31,050 nucleotides of DNA from a virus. Both the position numbers and the translations under genes were made by a program. Where the stretch lies: the IMG/VR virus record IMGVR_UViG_3300008050_007157, positions 1 to 31,050 of that record, one strand, 5' to 3'. Shown in pieces: positions 22,646 to 30,728 of this stretch (positions are counted from its first letter, which is position 1; each line of letters opens with the position of its first letter). A model generated the notes under the pieces. That model searched no databases. It saw only the letters and a program-made list of their open reading frames with translations, and was not told the origin of the DNA.

Positions 22646-23583
22646 GCTTCGGGAGATCCGTCGGTCGCGTTCGGGTTCGGATCGACGGGCTCGATGGCGC
22701 GCTCGATGGCCCCGACGTACTCCCGGATCCGTTCGATGTTCGCGAGCCCGGGACGCCTCCTGCCGATGATCGCCTTGTAGACGTCGGCGTGCGTCTCCTT
22801 GAACGCGGCCAGGTAGGCGCGCGCCTCGGCGAGCTCCTGCTCGATGGGGCTCAGCGTCAGGGCGGGCGTCGCATCGACCTCGGCGGCGTCTTCGACTTGA
22901 AGGGCGGCGCGGGCCTCCGCACGGATGAGCGCGACAGCGTCGGCGGTCGGGATCTTGTCCCGCATGGCGCGGTGGGTCGCCTCCGCGACCTCCAGCTGCG
23001 TCTTGAGCCCGTCGTGGGCGGGGTTGCGACCGAAGCGCTTCCGCAGATCCTCGACGGCTCGCCACTGGATCTCCATCCGGCGCTGGCGCACCCGGGGGTG
23101 GATCGCCGTTAGGATCTCCGTGTCCAGAAGCAGCAGGCAGAACTCGCGGTACTCCTCGGCGTTGTGGTCCCACCAGACGTCGTCGCCGATGAGGTCGTAG
23201 CTCTCGAAGATCGTGTAGTTCACGTCCGCGCCGGCGTCGTTCTCGACGCGCTGCTGGTAACCGCGGTACTTGCCCAGCCGCGAGTCGGAGGGGTCGATCA
23301 GGGTGCCGCCCTTGCCGGTGAAGTGCGCCCGCGACGCCGCCGTATTCATGCGCGGGCGACCGTCAGGGCCGGCGCGGCCCGCGATGGTGCCCTGGACGCC
23401 CGACATGAACGTCAGGGTCGTCAGCTGCGGCAGGAAGCGCCCGAGGTCGTCGTCCCAGTCCCAGCGCTTCGGGAGGTGTCCGAGCAGGAAGGGGGCGCGG
23501 TGGGGGGCCTTGCGGCGCGGGAGCGGACGAGCGTCGGGGCTGTCCGTGGTGGGATCGAGACGCTGTCCTTGAATCTTAAGCAT
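22642..23583 (-). CDS. Head-region protein of unknown function
   Basis: This 313-residue protein has a hydrophilic Pro/Arg-rich N-terminus (1-35), a middle region rich in aromatic residues (VNYTIFESYDLIGDDVWWDH, about 121-140, then helices with EYREFCLLLLDTEI), and a long helical, Ala/Glu-rich C-terminal third (about 190-300) likely to form a coiled coil. It follows the major capsid gene after a 193-base gap with a strong stem-loop, so it is translated at a different level. It might be a minor head, neck or assembly factor. It is not recognised. Confidence 0.65.
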   Translation of the reverse strand: MLKIQGQRLDPTTDSPDARPLPRRKAPHRAPFLLGHLPKRWDWDDDLGRFLPQLTTLTFMSGVQGTIAGRAGPDGRPRMNTAASRAHFTGKGGTLIDPSDSRLGKYRGYQQRVENDAGADVNYTIFESYDLIGDDVWWDHNAEEYREFCLLLLDTEILTAIHPRVRQRRMEIQWRAVEDLRKRFGRNPAHDGLKTQLEVAEATHRAMRDKIPTADAVALIRAEARAALQVEDAAEVDATPALTLSPIEQELAEARAYLAAFKETHADVYKAIIGRRRPGLANIERIREYVGAIERAIEPVDPNPNATDGSPEA

Positions 23584-23711
23584 GGCGCGAGCCTACTCGA
23601 TTCATCGACCCCGCGCATCTACTGCTCGCAGCAGCGCTCCAGGCGACCCCTCTTGTCTTCGACGTCCTTGTGGCAGACGGCGACGCGGCGAGGGACGCCT
23701 TCCCAACGACA

Positions 23712-23745
23712 AACCGGCCCCCCCCGCGAGCGAGGGAGGCCGGTT
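23712..23745 (-). terminator. Strong stem-loop after the major capsid gene
   Basis: On the minus strand AACCGGCC (23745-23738) pairs with GGCCGGTT (23719-23712), and the stem can extend by TCCC/GGGG to about 12 pairs. TTTG follows the stem. It lies 32 bases after the capsid stop within a 193-base gap. This is a probable partial terminator or mRNA-stabilising structure that would keep capsid expression above that of downstream genes. Confidence 0.55.
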
Positions 23746-23776
23746 CAGGCGGGAGTGTCGGCGCACTCCTGACGGA

Positions 23777-24700
23777 CTAGCGGTCGCTGATGATGCCGAC
23801 CGCGCGCTCGTCCTCCAACTCCACGACCCCGTCGTAGTAGTTATAGACGGCGTCCATCGTGGCCTCGGCGGGCATCCGCTGAAGCTCGATGAACGCAGGC
23901 GAGAACTCGGGCACCGGGACAAGCTCGGAGCCGGCCGCGCGCAGCATGGCCGCAGCGGACGCCTCCTTGTAGCCGAACGCGCCGGCAGCGAACATGCAGC
24001 CGTTCGAGTCCGCGCCCGCGTTCGCGGTCGGAACCTGATCGCTGGACCAGAAGTCGATGTTGTGCCAGGAGCCGGCGAACCCGGGACCCTTCGCGCCGAG
24101 CATGGCAGCGGAGGCGGCTTCGAACTGCACCGCACCGGACTCGCCGCGCAGATCGTTCTGGAAGTTGTTCAGCTGCTCCGGGAACAGGACGCACGCGAAG
24201 GGCGGGCGGTTGCGCTCGGTCTGCAACTGGAACATCGCCTGATAGATGTTCGTCACGGAGAGGTCGACGGTGGTCGTCCCCACGGTGTTCGCGACGGTGC
24301 TGAACAGCGTCGCGATCTGGGCCGTACGTGCGATGACGATCGAGTTCGCGGCGTCGCGGGCCAGGAACTCCTGCGTCAGCGAGAACATCGAGGACGCCCC
24401 CGTGATGCGGAGGAGATCCGTCTCCTGCCGACGCAGCGCCTGACGGGCGATGGCGACGGTGACGTTGCTGGTGGTCGGGTCCGTCACGGCGACGGCCGCG
24501 CCTTCGGCGGGGGTCGTCATGGCGTCATCGAGGTCGACTCGGGACACCTTGTCGGTGGTGGATCCGCGGCCGGCCTGATCACCGAGGTTCGTGCAGAGCG
24601 CGAACAGGTCGGTCAGGTCAACCAGGATGAGGTGGAGCAGCGCGTTCGCGGTTTCGGTGATCCGAAGGTCGCCACCGTTCGCGGCGTAGGTAAGGGCCAT
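23777..24700 (-). CDS. Major capsid protein
   Basis: This 307-residue protein is the likely major capsid protein. It follows a portal and a coiled-coil scaffold protein and is flanked by untranslated gaps with stem-loops, typical of the most highly expressed phage gene. Recognisable elements are the N-terminal helix (ITETANALLHLILVDLTDLF, about 14-33), a P-domain-like middle (NIYQAMFQLQTE, then FACVLFPEQLNNFQNDL) and a C-terminal strand region (DFWSSDQVPTANAG, then FIELQRMPAEATMDAVYNYY). The HK97 fold is assumed for tailed phages. No protease gene was seen, so head maturation would rely on the scaffold. GGAGG lies eight bases before the ATG. Confidence 0.8.
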   Translation of the reverse strand: MALTYAANGGDLRITETANALLHLILVDLTDLFALCTNLGDQAGRGSTTDKVSRVDLDDAMTTPAEGAAVAVTDPTTSNVTVAIARQALRRQETDLLRITGASSMFSLTQEFLARDAANSIVIARTAQIATLFSTVANTVGTTTVDLSVTNIYQAMFQLQTERNRPPFACVLFPEQLNNFQNDLRGESGAVQFEAASAAMLGAKGPGFAGSWHNIDFWSSDQVPTANAGADSNGCMFAAGAFGYKEASAAAMLRAAGSELVPVPEFSPAFIELQRMPAEATMDAVYNYYDGVVELEDERAVGIISDR

Positions 24701-24856
24701 GGTTCAAGCCTCCAGGCTCGATACCAGCCTCTTTCGCCCGTGATCCTCGGCGGCGACCCGCTGGCTGGCGGGGATTTTGGTGAACCCGGCGACGGTTCGG
24801 AAGCGCCCGATGGGTCAAGCTACGGCCCCCACCGGGGAGGTGTCAAGAACGCAGAA

Positions 24857-24893
24857 GCCCCCCGAGCGGAGGACTCGGAGGGCTCTGGGGGGC
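24857..24893 (-). terminator. Stem-loop between scaffold and capsid genes
   Basis: GCCCCCC (24857-24863) and GGGGGGC (24887-24893) are perfect arms, extended by GAG/CTC across a single-base bulge. On the minus strand the hairpin is followed by TTCTGCGTTCTT. It lies in the 232-base gap after the scaffold gene. It may reduce readthrough from the portal and scaffold genes or mark a processing site ahead of a separate capsid promoter. No promoter can be named with confidence in the rest of the gap. Confidence 0.5.
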
Positions 24894-24932
24894 GTTGGGC
24901 GCGAAGGTCAGGCGTCAGCGCCCCAGGCAGAA

Positions 24933-25631
24933 CTAGCCGTGGCGCTCGGGGTTGTTGAGCGTCAGCCCGTGCTTCAAGGCGAAGGCAGCGGGGTTCTCCT
25001 TCGCCGCACGGAGCGACGATCCGGGAGCCCACGCACCCGCGCCAGGATCGGCAGACGGCTTCACGCCGGCCTCGGTGTCGGGCAGCGTCGAGGACGGCGT
25101 CTCGGGGGCCTCCGGGGCCTCGGGGGCCGCATCGGCGGCGGGGGCCGGCGCGAGCGGGGGGACCTCCTTCATGACGCCAGCCGCCTCGCCCTTGAAGGCC
25201 TGAGCGACGGGATCGTCGGAGAGCCCCTCCAGGAAGGCATCGAAGGCGGGGACCTTGTCGCCCAACTCGACCATCTGCGCCTCGTACTGGAACGCGAAGT
25301 AGTCGCGCGCCTTCGCCGGGAGGCCGCTGTCGGCCATCGCGAGATCGCGCTGGGCCTTCGCCGCCGACGACGACAGCTTCGCCTCAAGGTCCTTGATGGT
25401 GGCGTCCTTCGCAGCGGAGGACTCGGTGATCGCGTCGAAGCCGGCGGACTTCGCCTCCAGCGCCTTGAGCGACTTCGCGGACTTCGCGGTGTCGGTTTGG
25501 AGGGTGGCGAGCTCTGCGCGGACGGCCTTCGTGGCGGCGTCGGCCTCCTTGCGGCCGGTCCTGACTCGGGTCAGTTCCTGCTCCAGGCCGGCGATCTGCG
25601 CGGCCTGCTTCTCTTCCAACTCAGTCGACAT
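24933..25631 (-). CDS. Scaffolding protein
   Basis: This 232-residue protein has a long N-terminal coiled-coil region (about 1-110, MSTELEEKQAAQIAGLEQEL and onward), an Ala-rich helical middle and a Pro/Ala-rich linker (about 165-200), ending in a short C-terminal helix (about 203-232, WAPGSSLRAAKENPAAFALK). It lies directly between portal and major capsid genes, the standard location of the internal scaffold that guides procapsid assembly. Its composition (Glu, Lys and Ala rich, almost no aromatics) fits. The ATG is preceded by AGAGG. Confidence 0.8.
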   Translation of the reverse strand: MSTELEEKQAAQIAGLEQELTRVRTGRKEADAATKAVRAELATLQTDTAKSAKSLKALEAKSAGFDAITESSAAKDATIKDLEAKLSSSAAKAQRDLAMADSGLPAKARDYFAFQYEAQMVELGDKVPAFDAFLEGLSDDPVAQAFKGEAAGVMKEVPPLAPAPAADAAPEAPEAPETPSSTLPDTEAGVKPSADPGAGAWAPGSSLRAAKENPAAFALKHGLTLNNPERHG

Positions 25632-25639
25632 CGGTACCT

Positions 25640-27268
25640 CTACGGGGTGGGTTCATCCCCCGGGACCTCGTCACCTTGCCCTGAATTCCCGCCCCCGCGC
25701 AACCCCGAAGGGAGCGGCGCTCGTTGCGCCTGGATGAGCGCGCGGGCGGCGACGACCTCGTCGGGCGTCAACTCGCCGGTCACGTCGACGCCTTCCTTGG
25801 CGAGGCGCTCGTCCAACTCCTGCTCGTCGCGCTGCCATTGGACGACGATCTCGATCGCGTTGTCGCGGTCGACCTGCTCCAGCTGCTGAACCTGCCAGAC
25901 TCGGGACGGCGCGAGATTCAGCTTGTCCAGCGCCTCGACGCGCTCCAGCGCCGCGTGCCGCTCCTCGGGCGACATGGGCATCGTCGGGTACGTGACTTCC
26001 CAGTCCTCCTCGGGGGCGCTCCTGGTGATGCCGGCGCGATTCGCCATCGCCGCGGACTTCGCCAGCAACTCCTCGTCGCCGCGTCGGAACTGCGGTTCGA
26101 ACCGGCGCTGAGCCTCGCGCACCGCCTGCCGCTTGATCGAGAGCGCGTAGCCCGACTCAGCCCCGCCGCTCGCCACGAAGTCGCTGGGGGCGAGGTTGAA
26201 CTGAGCCGCCGTCGCACGCTCAAAGCTGCTGATCGCGAGTTCCAGGGCGTTCGGATCGGCCCCGGGCACCCACTGCCCGAAGTGCGCCGCCTGCATCTCC
26301 GAGGAGTAGAACTGCATGATGGACGCGGGGTCGGCGGAGACGCTGGCGAACTTCTCAAACCCCTGCCCACCGTCGATCGCCTCGCCACGAAGGATCGCGT
26401 TCAGGACGTAGCGCTGGGGCCAGGAGGCGTCCTTGACGTCGTGGAGCCAGAAGGTCCACAGCGTGGCCGTGTCGAGCGTCCCGTCGATGAGCTCCGCGCC
26501 CTCCCACGAGTCGAAGAGATCGCCGGTCCGCTCCGCGTGGTACCAGACGTTGGGCATGAAGGCTTCGTCGGTCTTGTACCGCCACGGGTAGGCGTCCCCC
26601 GTGAAGCTCGCGCCTGGGCCGAACACGTCGGGATGCTGCGTCAGGTCGTCGGCGACTTCGAAGGGATCCTGGCCGGCCTTGACGGTGGTCGGCTTCATCA
26701 CGGCGTACCGGGGCTCCTTGCCAAGCTTCCACCCCTCCCAGACCCACTGATCCTTGCCCCCGATCACACGACGACGACCCTCGATGAAGCGGGCCGGTTG
26801 GTCGGGGTTGTCAGGGTCGGCGTCAGCCCACACCCGATCGAGGTTGATATGCCTGTAGAGGAGCCGCTTCCGATCCTCAGGCCCCACAGTGGCGATCCCG
26901 CGAACGCCCTCCCGGATGAGCATGGTGCGCTGCTGGAGCCGCGTCCCCAGCTGCCAGACACCGGCCTTGTGCGCGGCGTCCAGGAGCGCGTCGGTGTCGC
27001 CACCCCGCTGTTGGTTGCGCTCGACGGGGCTCTGGTCGTAGAGCACCGACAGTTGCCGGATGACCGTGCGCGCCAGGTTGCGGGCCATCGTGGGGCGACC
27101 GAGCGTCTGCTGGCGCACATCATCGAAGTGCTCCGCGATCCGCTGGGTCAACTCATCGAGCCAGTTGCCCGACATGAGCCGGCGACGCAGGAGGTTCTCG
27201 CGACGACGCGCCTCGGCGTCGGCGTCGCCAGGGAGGACGAGCGAGTTGCTGTCGTTGGGTTGGGTCAC
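25640..27268 (-). CDS. Portal protein
   Basis: This 542-residue protein would form the dodecameric DNA entry ring. Its N-terminus has SGNWLDELTQRIAEHFDDVR (about 33-52) and then NLARTVIRQLSVLYDQSP, a pattern seen in phage portal proteins. The C-terminal third is helical and highly charged (WQVQQLEQVDRDNAIEIVVQ, then DELTPDEV-like acidic tail). Size, position before scaffold and capsid, and the GTG start at 27268 after a six-base gap are consistent. No terminase gene precedes it, which is unusual. The tail ends with a disordered Pro/Gly/Asp-rich segment. Confidence 0.8.
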   Translation of the reverse strand: MTQPNDSNSLVLPGDADAEARRRENLLRRRLMSGNWLDELTQRIAEHFDDVRQQTLGRPTMARNLARTVIRQLSVLYDQSPVERNQQRGGDTDALLDAAHKAGVWQLGTRLQQRTMLIREGVRGIATVGPEDRKRLLYRHINLDRVWADADPDNPDQPARFIEGRRRVIGGKDQWVWEGWKLGKEPRYAVMKPTTVKAGQDPFEVADDLTQHPDVFGPGASFTGDAYPWRYKTDEAFMPNVWYHAERTGDLFDSWEGAELIDGTLDTATLWTFWLHDVKDASWPQRYVLNAILRGEAIDGGQGFEKFASVSADPASIMQFYSSEMQAAHFGQWVPGADPNALELAISSFERATAAQFNLAPSDFVASGGAESGYALSIKRQAVREAQRRFEPQFRRGDEELLAKSAAMANRAGITRSAPEEDWEVTYPTMPMSPEERHAALERVEALDKLNLAPSRVWQVQQLEQVDRDNAIEIVVQWQRDEQELDERLAKEGVDVTGELTPDEVVAARALIQAQRAPLPSGLRGGGNSGQGDEVPGDEPTP

Positions 27269-27274
27269 GGGCGG

Positions 27275-27982
27275 CTACGCGGGGAAGTAGGTCAGGGTGC
27301 CCGACTCGATGGTGATGATGCCGGCATAGGAAGTCCAGTTGCCGACGATCAGGCCAATCTTCGCCACCGATCCGACGACGTCGTCCTCAGCGGATCGCAC
27401 GGTCGTCCACGTGACACCGTCGGCGCTCTCCGAGTAGATGATGTCAGCGCCGAGTCGTTCGCATTTGTAGTACCAGGAGCTGGTGGGGTCGACAGAGGTA
27501 GCACCGTCCGTCTCTCCAACCTGCTCGGTCCCGACGACCGATCGGCCCCGGACCTTGGTCGAGTTGTCGTTCGCGGTCGTCAGCAAGAACGCGGAATCGT
27601 CTCCCCTGGGCCGACAGGCTCCAGGGCCGGCGAACAGATGCGTCGTGGACGCCGAGGTCGTCTCGTACTTCATTTTGAGCTCGACGGTCCAGTCTCCGGT
27701 TGAGTCGCGGGTCAGCGCGAAGCCGTAGTCATCGAAGCGGGTGCCGTTTTCGTAGGCGGGCCGGAAGTAGCCGCTGGCGACCCCGGTGTTCACGACGGAC
27801 TCAGCGCCGTCTCCAACGATGTTCGTGAACTGCCCATCGGGGTCGAACAGATCGAACCCGTCCCACATTCCGCCGACGACCTTCCCGCCAGAGGCTGTGA
27901 AGGTGCCCGAGCCAGGGGTCAGGCTCAGAATCGTGGGCGGCGTAGGCCCGCCACCGCCTCCCGCCTTCGGGACCAGCCGCAC
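27275..27982 (-). CDS. Concanavalin-like (LamG/DUF1349-type) virion protein
   Basis: This 235-residue protein has a short basic start and Gly/Pro linker (1-20), then a jelly-roll-like domain (about 25-235). The typical strand motifs are WTVELKMKYETTSAS, a central GDDSAFLLTTANDN, then SWYYKCERLGADIIYSESAD and GVTWTTVRSAEDD, as in lectin-like LamG/DUF1349 domains. It is probably a head- or fibre-associated adhesin that binds a carbohydrate. The start GTG at 27982 follows the upstream stop by four bases. It is unusual that such proteins lie upstream of the portal. Confidence 0.6.
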   Translation of the reverse strand: MRLVPKAGGGGGPTPPTILSLTPGSGTFTASGGKVVGGMWDGFDLFDPDGQFTNIVGDGAESVVNTGVASGYFRPAYENGTRFDDYGFALTRDSTGDWTVELKMKYETTSASTTHLFAGPGACRPRGDDSAFLLTTANDNSTKVRGRSVVGTEQVGETDGATSVDPTSSWYYKCERLGADIIYSESADGVTWTTVRSAEDDVVGSVAKIGLIVGNWTSYAGIITIESGTLTYFPA

Positions 27983-27986
27983 GACG

Positions 27987-28307
27987 CTACGCCCGCGACC
28001 GCGTGACCAGCGTCGCGTCCTCGTCGCCGCCAGCGCCGTTGTCGTGCCACACCGCGTAGCCGTGCGCCGGCCCGACGATCTCGCCCGCTTCGAACAGGAC
28101 AACCTGCTGTCCACCTTCGACCACGTAGGGCGCGGGCACGATGCCGGCGTTGTTGATCTCCAACAGCTGCACCCGCAGCGAGCGATCCGCGTCGAAGAGG
28201 GTCAGGGAGATCGGGCCGACCGAGCCAGCCGGGATCGTCATGTTGACGGCTCCGGGGTCCGCGTCGGGAACGTCGACGTTGATGCTGGAGCTCTGGATGG
28301 TCGGCAT
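27987..28307 (-). CDS. Small beta-rich virion protein
   Basis: This 106-residue protein is acidic and beta-rich, with strands around SSINVDVPDADP, VGPISLTLFDAD and VQLLEINNAGIV (about 48-59). It ends in HDNGAGGDEDATLV. It looks like a small structural domain, perhaps a partner or trimer base for the downstream lectin-like protein. No family is recognised. Start ATG at 28307 has only a weak ribosome binding site. It lies 44 bases after the 392-residue gene. Confidence 0.55.
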   Translation of the reverse strand: MPTIQSSSINVDVPDADPGAVNMTIPAGSVGPISLTLFDADRSLRVQLLEINNAGIVPAPYVVEGGQQVVLFEAGEIVGPAHGYAVWHDNGAGGDEDATLVTRSRA

Positions 28308-28351
28308 GGTCGTGACGGTACCCCGCGTCCTGGAGCCCGTCCAGCGTGGGG

Positions 28352-29530
28352 TCAGCCCGGGACGCCGCCGAAGCGACCGTGCGACACGAACACCGCGTCG
28401 CTCGGGTCGCTCAGATCGGTCGCGTTCCCGCGCACGATCACCGAGCCGCGTCGCATGAGGTTGTCCTTGATGCGCTGCTCCACCTCGGTGTAGTGCCGCG
28501 CATAGGCGTCCTCGGCGTCGGTGAAGTTGTTCCAGACCTCCTGGCCGTAGCCCACCGCGACGAAGTCTGTCGTCGGCGACAGGTAAATCTGCTGGATCGT
28601 CCAGTCGTTGTTGCTGACGTTCTGGAGCGTCCCAGAGCCGTCGTCGTACTTCGTGGGGTCGATCTCCGTGCGCTGCGCGGTCGTCGTCGTGCCCCCAACG
28701 CCGTCCTGATAGATGTACGAGAACTCGACCGGGTCGATCGCGGAGGAGGCGCGCGTGTTCGGCGCGATCAGACTGTTCACATAGTTCGCGGAGGCCCGGA
28801 ACGCCGAGCCTGCGGTGCGGAGCATCTCCATCGCACCGCCCGCTTGGGCTGGCCGGAAGACGTTGCCGCTCAGGTTCAGGGGCCCGACAGCGTCCAGCAG
28901 CTCGCGGGGCGCGCCTGAGCTTCGCGCGAGCCACTGCTCATTGGAGGCGTTGACCGCGGCGACGCCTCCAATCTTTCCGATGGAGCCGAGTCGTACGCGA
29001 GAGCCCGACTCGGTCCATAGGTACGGCGTTGTTCGCTGGACCACCTTCCCCTTCCAGGGCGCGTCGGGCAGGGACGAGTCGCGGCCAGCGGCCACGTCGA
29101 CCTCGACGCTGATGTAGGTGAGGAGCGCCGCCGGGAATGAGTCCACAACATCGCTCGCCGCGTCCAGCGTGGCGATGACGAACCGGTGCGACGTCTCGTC
29201 CAGCACGATGAACTGCCCCGCGCTGACGCTGAATCGCCCGTTCGTCGGGCCCGCGCTGATCACGCAACCGTGGAGGATCCCGGTCTGAGCCGTGGCGAGG
29301 AGCACGGCGCTGTCGTCGTTGCCGAACGCCTTCTGGTGTAGGTACAGCGTCCGCATCGGGCCGTCGGTCGCGCCGGTACCGTCGATCGTCTTGTAGTACT
29401 TGGTGTCGAACCCGCCGTCGTCGCGCTCAGTCGCGCGTGCCGACAGCTGCCCCGTCTGGGCAGAGCGGTCGACCGCGTACTGGAGGCGGGAGCGCTCGTT
29501 GGCTCCGACGACGACGAGGAAGGTTGCCAC
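28352..29530 (-). CDS. Virion structural protein of unknown type
   Basis: This 392-residue protein has a beta-rich N-terminal half (about 60-175, with HGCVISAGPTNGRFSVSAGQ and FIVLDETSHRFVIATL) and a mixed C-terminal half with aromatic strands (VEFSYIYQDG, about 270-279; DWTIQQIYLSPTTDF, about 308-322) and a terminal helix. The first domain resembles phage fibre-type beta domains. It starts with GTG at 29530 and is encoded upstream of the portal, so it could be a head fibre or tail spike displaced from the usual position. No family was recognised. Confidence 0.6.
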   Translation of the reverse strand: MATFLVVVGANERSRLQYAVDRSAQTGQLSARATERDDGGFDTKYYKTIDGTGATDGPMRTLYLHQKAFGNDDSAVLLATAQTGILHGCVISAGPTNGRFSVSAGQFIVLDETSHRFVIATLDAASDVVDSFPAALLTYISVEVDVAAGRDSSLPDAPWKGKVVQRTTPYLWTESGSRVRLGSIGKIGGVAAVNASNEQWLARSSGAPRELLDAVGPLNLSGNVFRPAQAGGAMEMLRTAGSAFRASANYVNSLIAPNTRASSAIDPVEFSYIYQDGVGGTTTTAQRTEIDPTKYDDGSGTLQNVSNNDWTIQQIYLSPTTDFVAVGYGQEVWNNFTDAEDAYARHYTEVEQRIKDNLMRRGSVIVRGNATDLSDPSDAVFVSHGRFGGVPG

Positions 29531-29542
29531 GCGCCGACCCTA

Positions 29543-29959
29543 TCAGGAGTCGAGGATGACGCCGGTCTTCCGTCGCGCCGCGATCTTGTCGGGGTCCTGC
29601 TCCTGGCGGGCAATGTCGACAGCCTGCTCGACCATCGCCCGGTACATCGGAGCGCGGAGCGGATCGATCTCGCAGATGGCGGCGAGCATGGCGCGAGTCC
29701 GCGCCTCGTTCGCCAGGGCGATGCCTTGCAGCTGCTTGACCGCGGTCCCCAGCTGCTGGAACGACGCCAGGATGGTTCCCGGCCCGCCAGAAGACAGCCC
29801 CGCAGCCGAGAGGCGCGGCGTCGGCATCCCGAGCGCCGTCGACAGGGCCGCGATCTCCTCGTAGAGCGCCTGGACGTGGGCGGGCCAGCCCTCGGCCTCT
29901 ACGGCGTCGAGCAGGCGCTGTTCGGCCTCTGTGCGGGTCGGCAGCTGCGACTCAGCCAT
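29543..29959 (-). CDS. Hypothetical helical protein, early in late operon
   Basis: This 138-residue acidic helical protein (MAESQLPTRTEAEQRLLDAV, then several amphipathic helices ending AARRKTGVILDS) is not recognised. Its start overlaps the stop of the microgene at 29952-30032 (ATGGCTGA), so it is translationally coupled. It could be a small terminase subunit or an assembly factor from its size and position before portal genes, but no DNA-binding motif is evident. Confidence 0.6.
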   Translation of the reverse strand: MAESQLPTRTEAEQRLLDAVEAEGWPAHVQALYEEIAALSTALGMPTPRLSAAGLSSGGPGTILASFQQLGTAVKQLQGIALANEARTRAMLAAICEIDPLRAPMYRAMVEQAVDIARQEQDPDKIAARRKTGVILDS

Positions 29960-30032
29960 CCTCGATCACCGCGATGATCTCGTCGCCGCGCACGACCAGC
30001 GTCGGCCCACGGGTCAGGGCGTGCATCAACAT
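29952..30032 (-). CDS. 26-codon microgene opening the late operon
   Basis: ATG at 30032 is preceded by AGGAGG at 30043-30048 with ten bases spacing, and a TTG two codons earlier would have shorter spacing. The 26-residue product reads MLMHALTRGPTLVVRGDEII and continues AVIEDG. Its stop overlaps the start of the next gene. The pattern LVVRGDEIIAVIEDG looks like a beta hairpin rather than random sequence. It may be a real microprotein or a leader that feeds ribosomes to the next gene. Confidence 0.55.
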   Translation of the reverse strand: MLMHALTRGPTLVVRGDEIIAVIEDG

Positions 30033-30111
30033 CTTCAACGTTCCTCCTGCACCGCCTCCAGCGGCGACGGCGTCCACCCTGCCATATTTCTGAGGGGACG
30101 AGCAAATTCCC

Positions 30112-30144
30112 GGGTGCCATCGTTCAGCGACCCCGCGATACTTT
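30112..30144 (+). promoter_or_regulatory. Promoter module copy 1 (leaderless start)
   Basis: GGGTGCCA (30112-30119) is followed after 17 bases by GATACTTT (30137-30144), and the first ATG follows at 30149, six bases after GATACT. No Shine-Dalgarno precedes the ATG. The same GGGTGCCA-N17-GATACTTT layout occurs at 30802-30834 with a largely different spacer sequence, which indicates functional constraint on the two blocks. The spacing is that of a bacterial -35/-10 promoter. TACTTT also fits the TANNNT -10 form of actinobacteria. Confidence 0.6.
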
Positions 30145-30170
30145 GATCATGATGACGAACACGAACAACA
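30137..30170 (+). repeat. 34-bp direct repeat, copy 1 (-10 and N-terminal codons)
   Basis: Bases 30137-30170 are identical to 30827-30860. The repeat covers the -10-like element, the double ATG and the codons for MMTNTNN. The two downstream genes diverge right after it. Confidence 0.95.
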
Positions 30171-30442
30171 TGACCGCCGCCGCCACCAACCTCAACGCGC
30201 CGATGATGACCCTGACCGCTGATTACATTGACCTGCTCGTGTCCCGGTGTACCAGCACCGCCCCCTGGCAGATCCGTGGAATGTTCACGAACTACGCCGA
30301 CGTCCTGCTCGCGTCCACCGTGGTCGCTCGGGGATTGCTAACCCGCGACCACAACGCCGCCGCCGAGGTCGCGATCGTCTCATTCGGGCCAGACGGGTAC
30401 GTCAAGACCGACGTCAAGACCGCAGCCGCGACGACTTGGTAA
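30149..30442 (+). CDS. Small protein with repeated MMTNTNN leader
   Basis: This 97-residue protein begins MMTNTNN, identical to the peptide encoded at 30839, then MTAAATNLNAPMMTLTADYI. The rest is mixed helix and strand with one cysteine (about 33), ending GPDGYVKTDVKTAAATTW. No family is recognised. Two adjacent ATGs (30149 and 30152) are possible; no Shine-Dalgarno is present, and the promoter-like -10 is six bases away. An internal ATG in frame (30173 or 30203) could serve if the leader is removed. The next gene overlaps its stop by one base (TAATG). Confidence 0.6.
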   Translation: MMTNTNNMTAAATNLNAPMMTLTADYIDLLVSRCTSTAPWQIRGMFTNYADVLLASTVVARGLLTRDHNAAAEVAIVSFGPDGYVKTDVKTAAATTW

Positions 30443-30711
30443 TGCCCGCAGCAGCCAAGAAGACCCTCCACGAACTGCGCGTCGAGTACCGGCACCAGCA
30501 GGAGCGCTCGGACCTGGACCGTGGCACGTTCCGTGCCGAGGTCGATGCCATCATGGCGAGCCCCGGCGAGCTTCCTGGGATCACCTACGCCGAGCAGGTC
30601 GCCTTCGCGGCGTGGATCGCCGCGACCGTCAGCCTCAACCCCGACGACGAGATCGTGGATGACCTCGACGGGGGCTGGGACCGGCGCATACACGAAGCCC
30701 TCGCCTCCTAG
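30442..30711 (+). CDS. Hypothetical acidic protein
   Basis: This 89-residue protein begins MPAAAKKTLHELRVEYRHQQ and ends in an acidic stretch (NPDDEIVDDLDGG, about 67-79) and a short helix. No family is recognised; there are no cysteines or membrane segments. The ATG overlaps the upstream stop (TAATG) with no Shine-Dalgarno, so it is translationally coupled. It is followed by a strong stem-loop, which ends this two-gene unit. Confidence 0.6.
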   Translation: MPAAAKKTLHELRVEYRHQQERSDLDRGTFRAEVDAIMASPGELPGITYAEQVAFAAWIAATVSLNPDDEIVDDLDGGWDRRIHEALAS

Positions 30712-30728
30712 CGCCTCGCGCTCATCCC

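Noticed and set aside
25724-27703. Open frame of 659 codons on the plus strand
   Set aside because: It is antisense to the portal and lectin-like genes. GC-rich third positions create long false frames, and its residue composition is low-complexity (Arg, Leu, Val, Asp, Gly) without motifs.
29543-29959. Small terminase subunit
   Set aside because: Size and place would suit, but no helix-turn-helix or other terminase feature is visible, so it is left as unknown.
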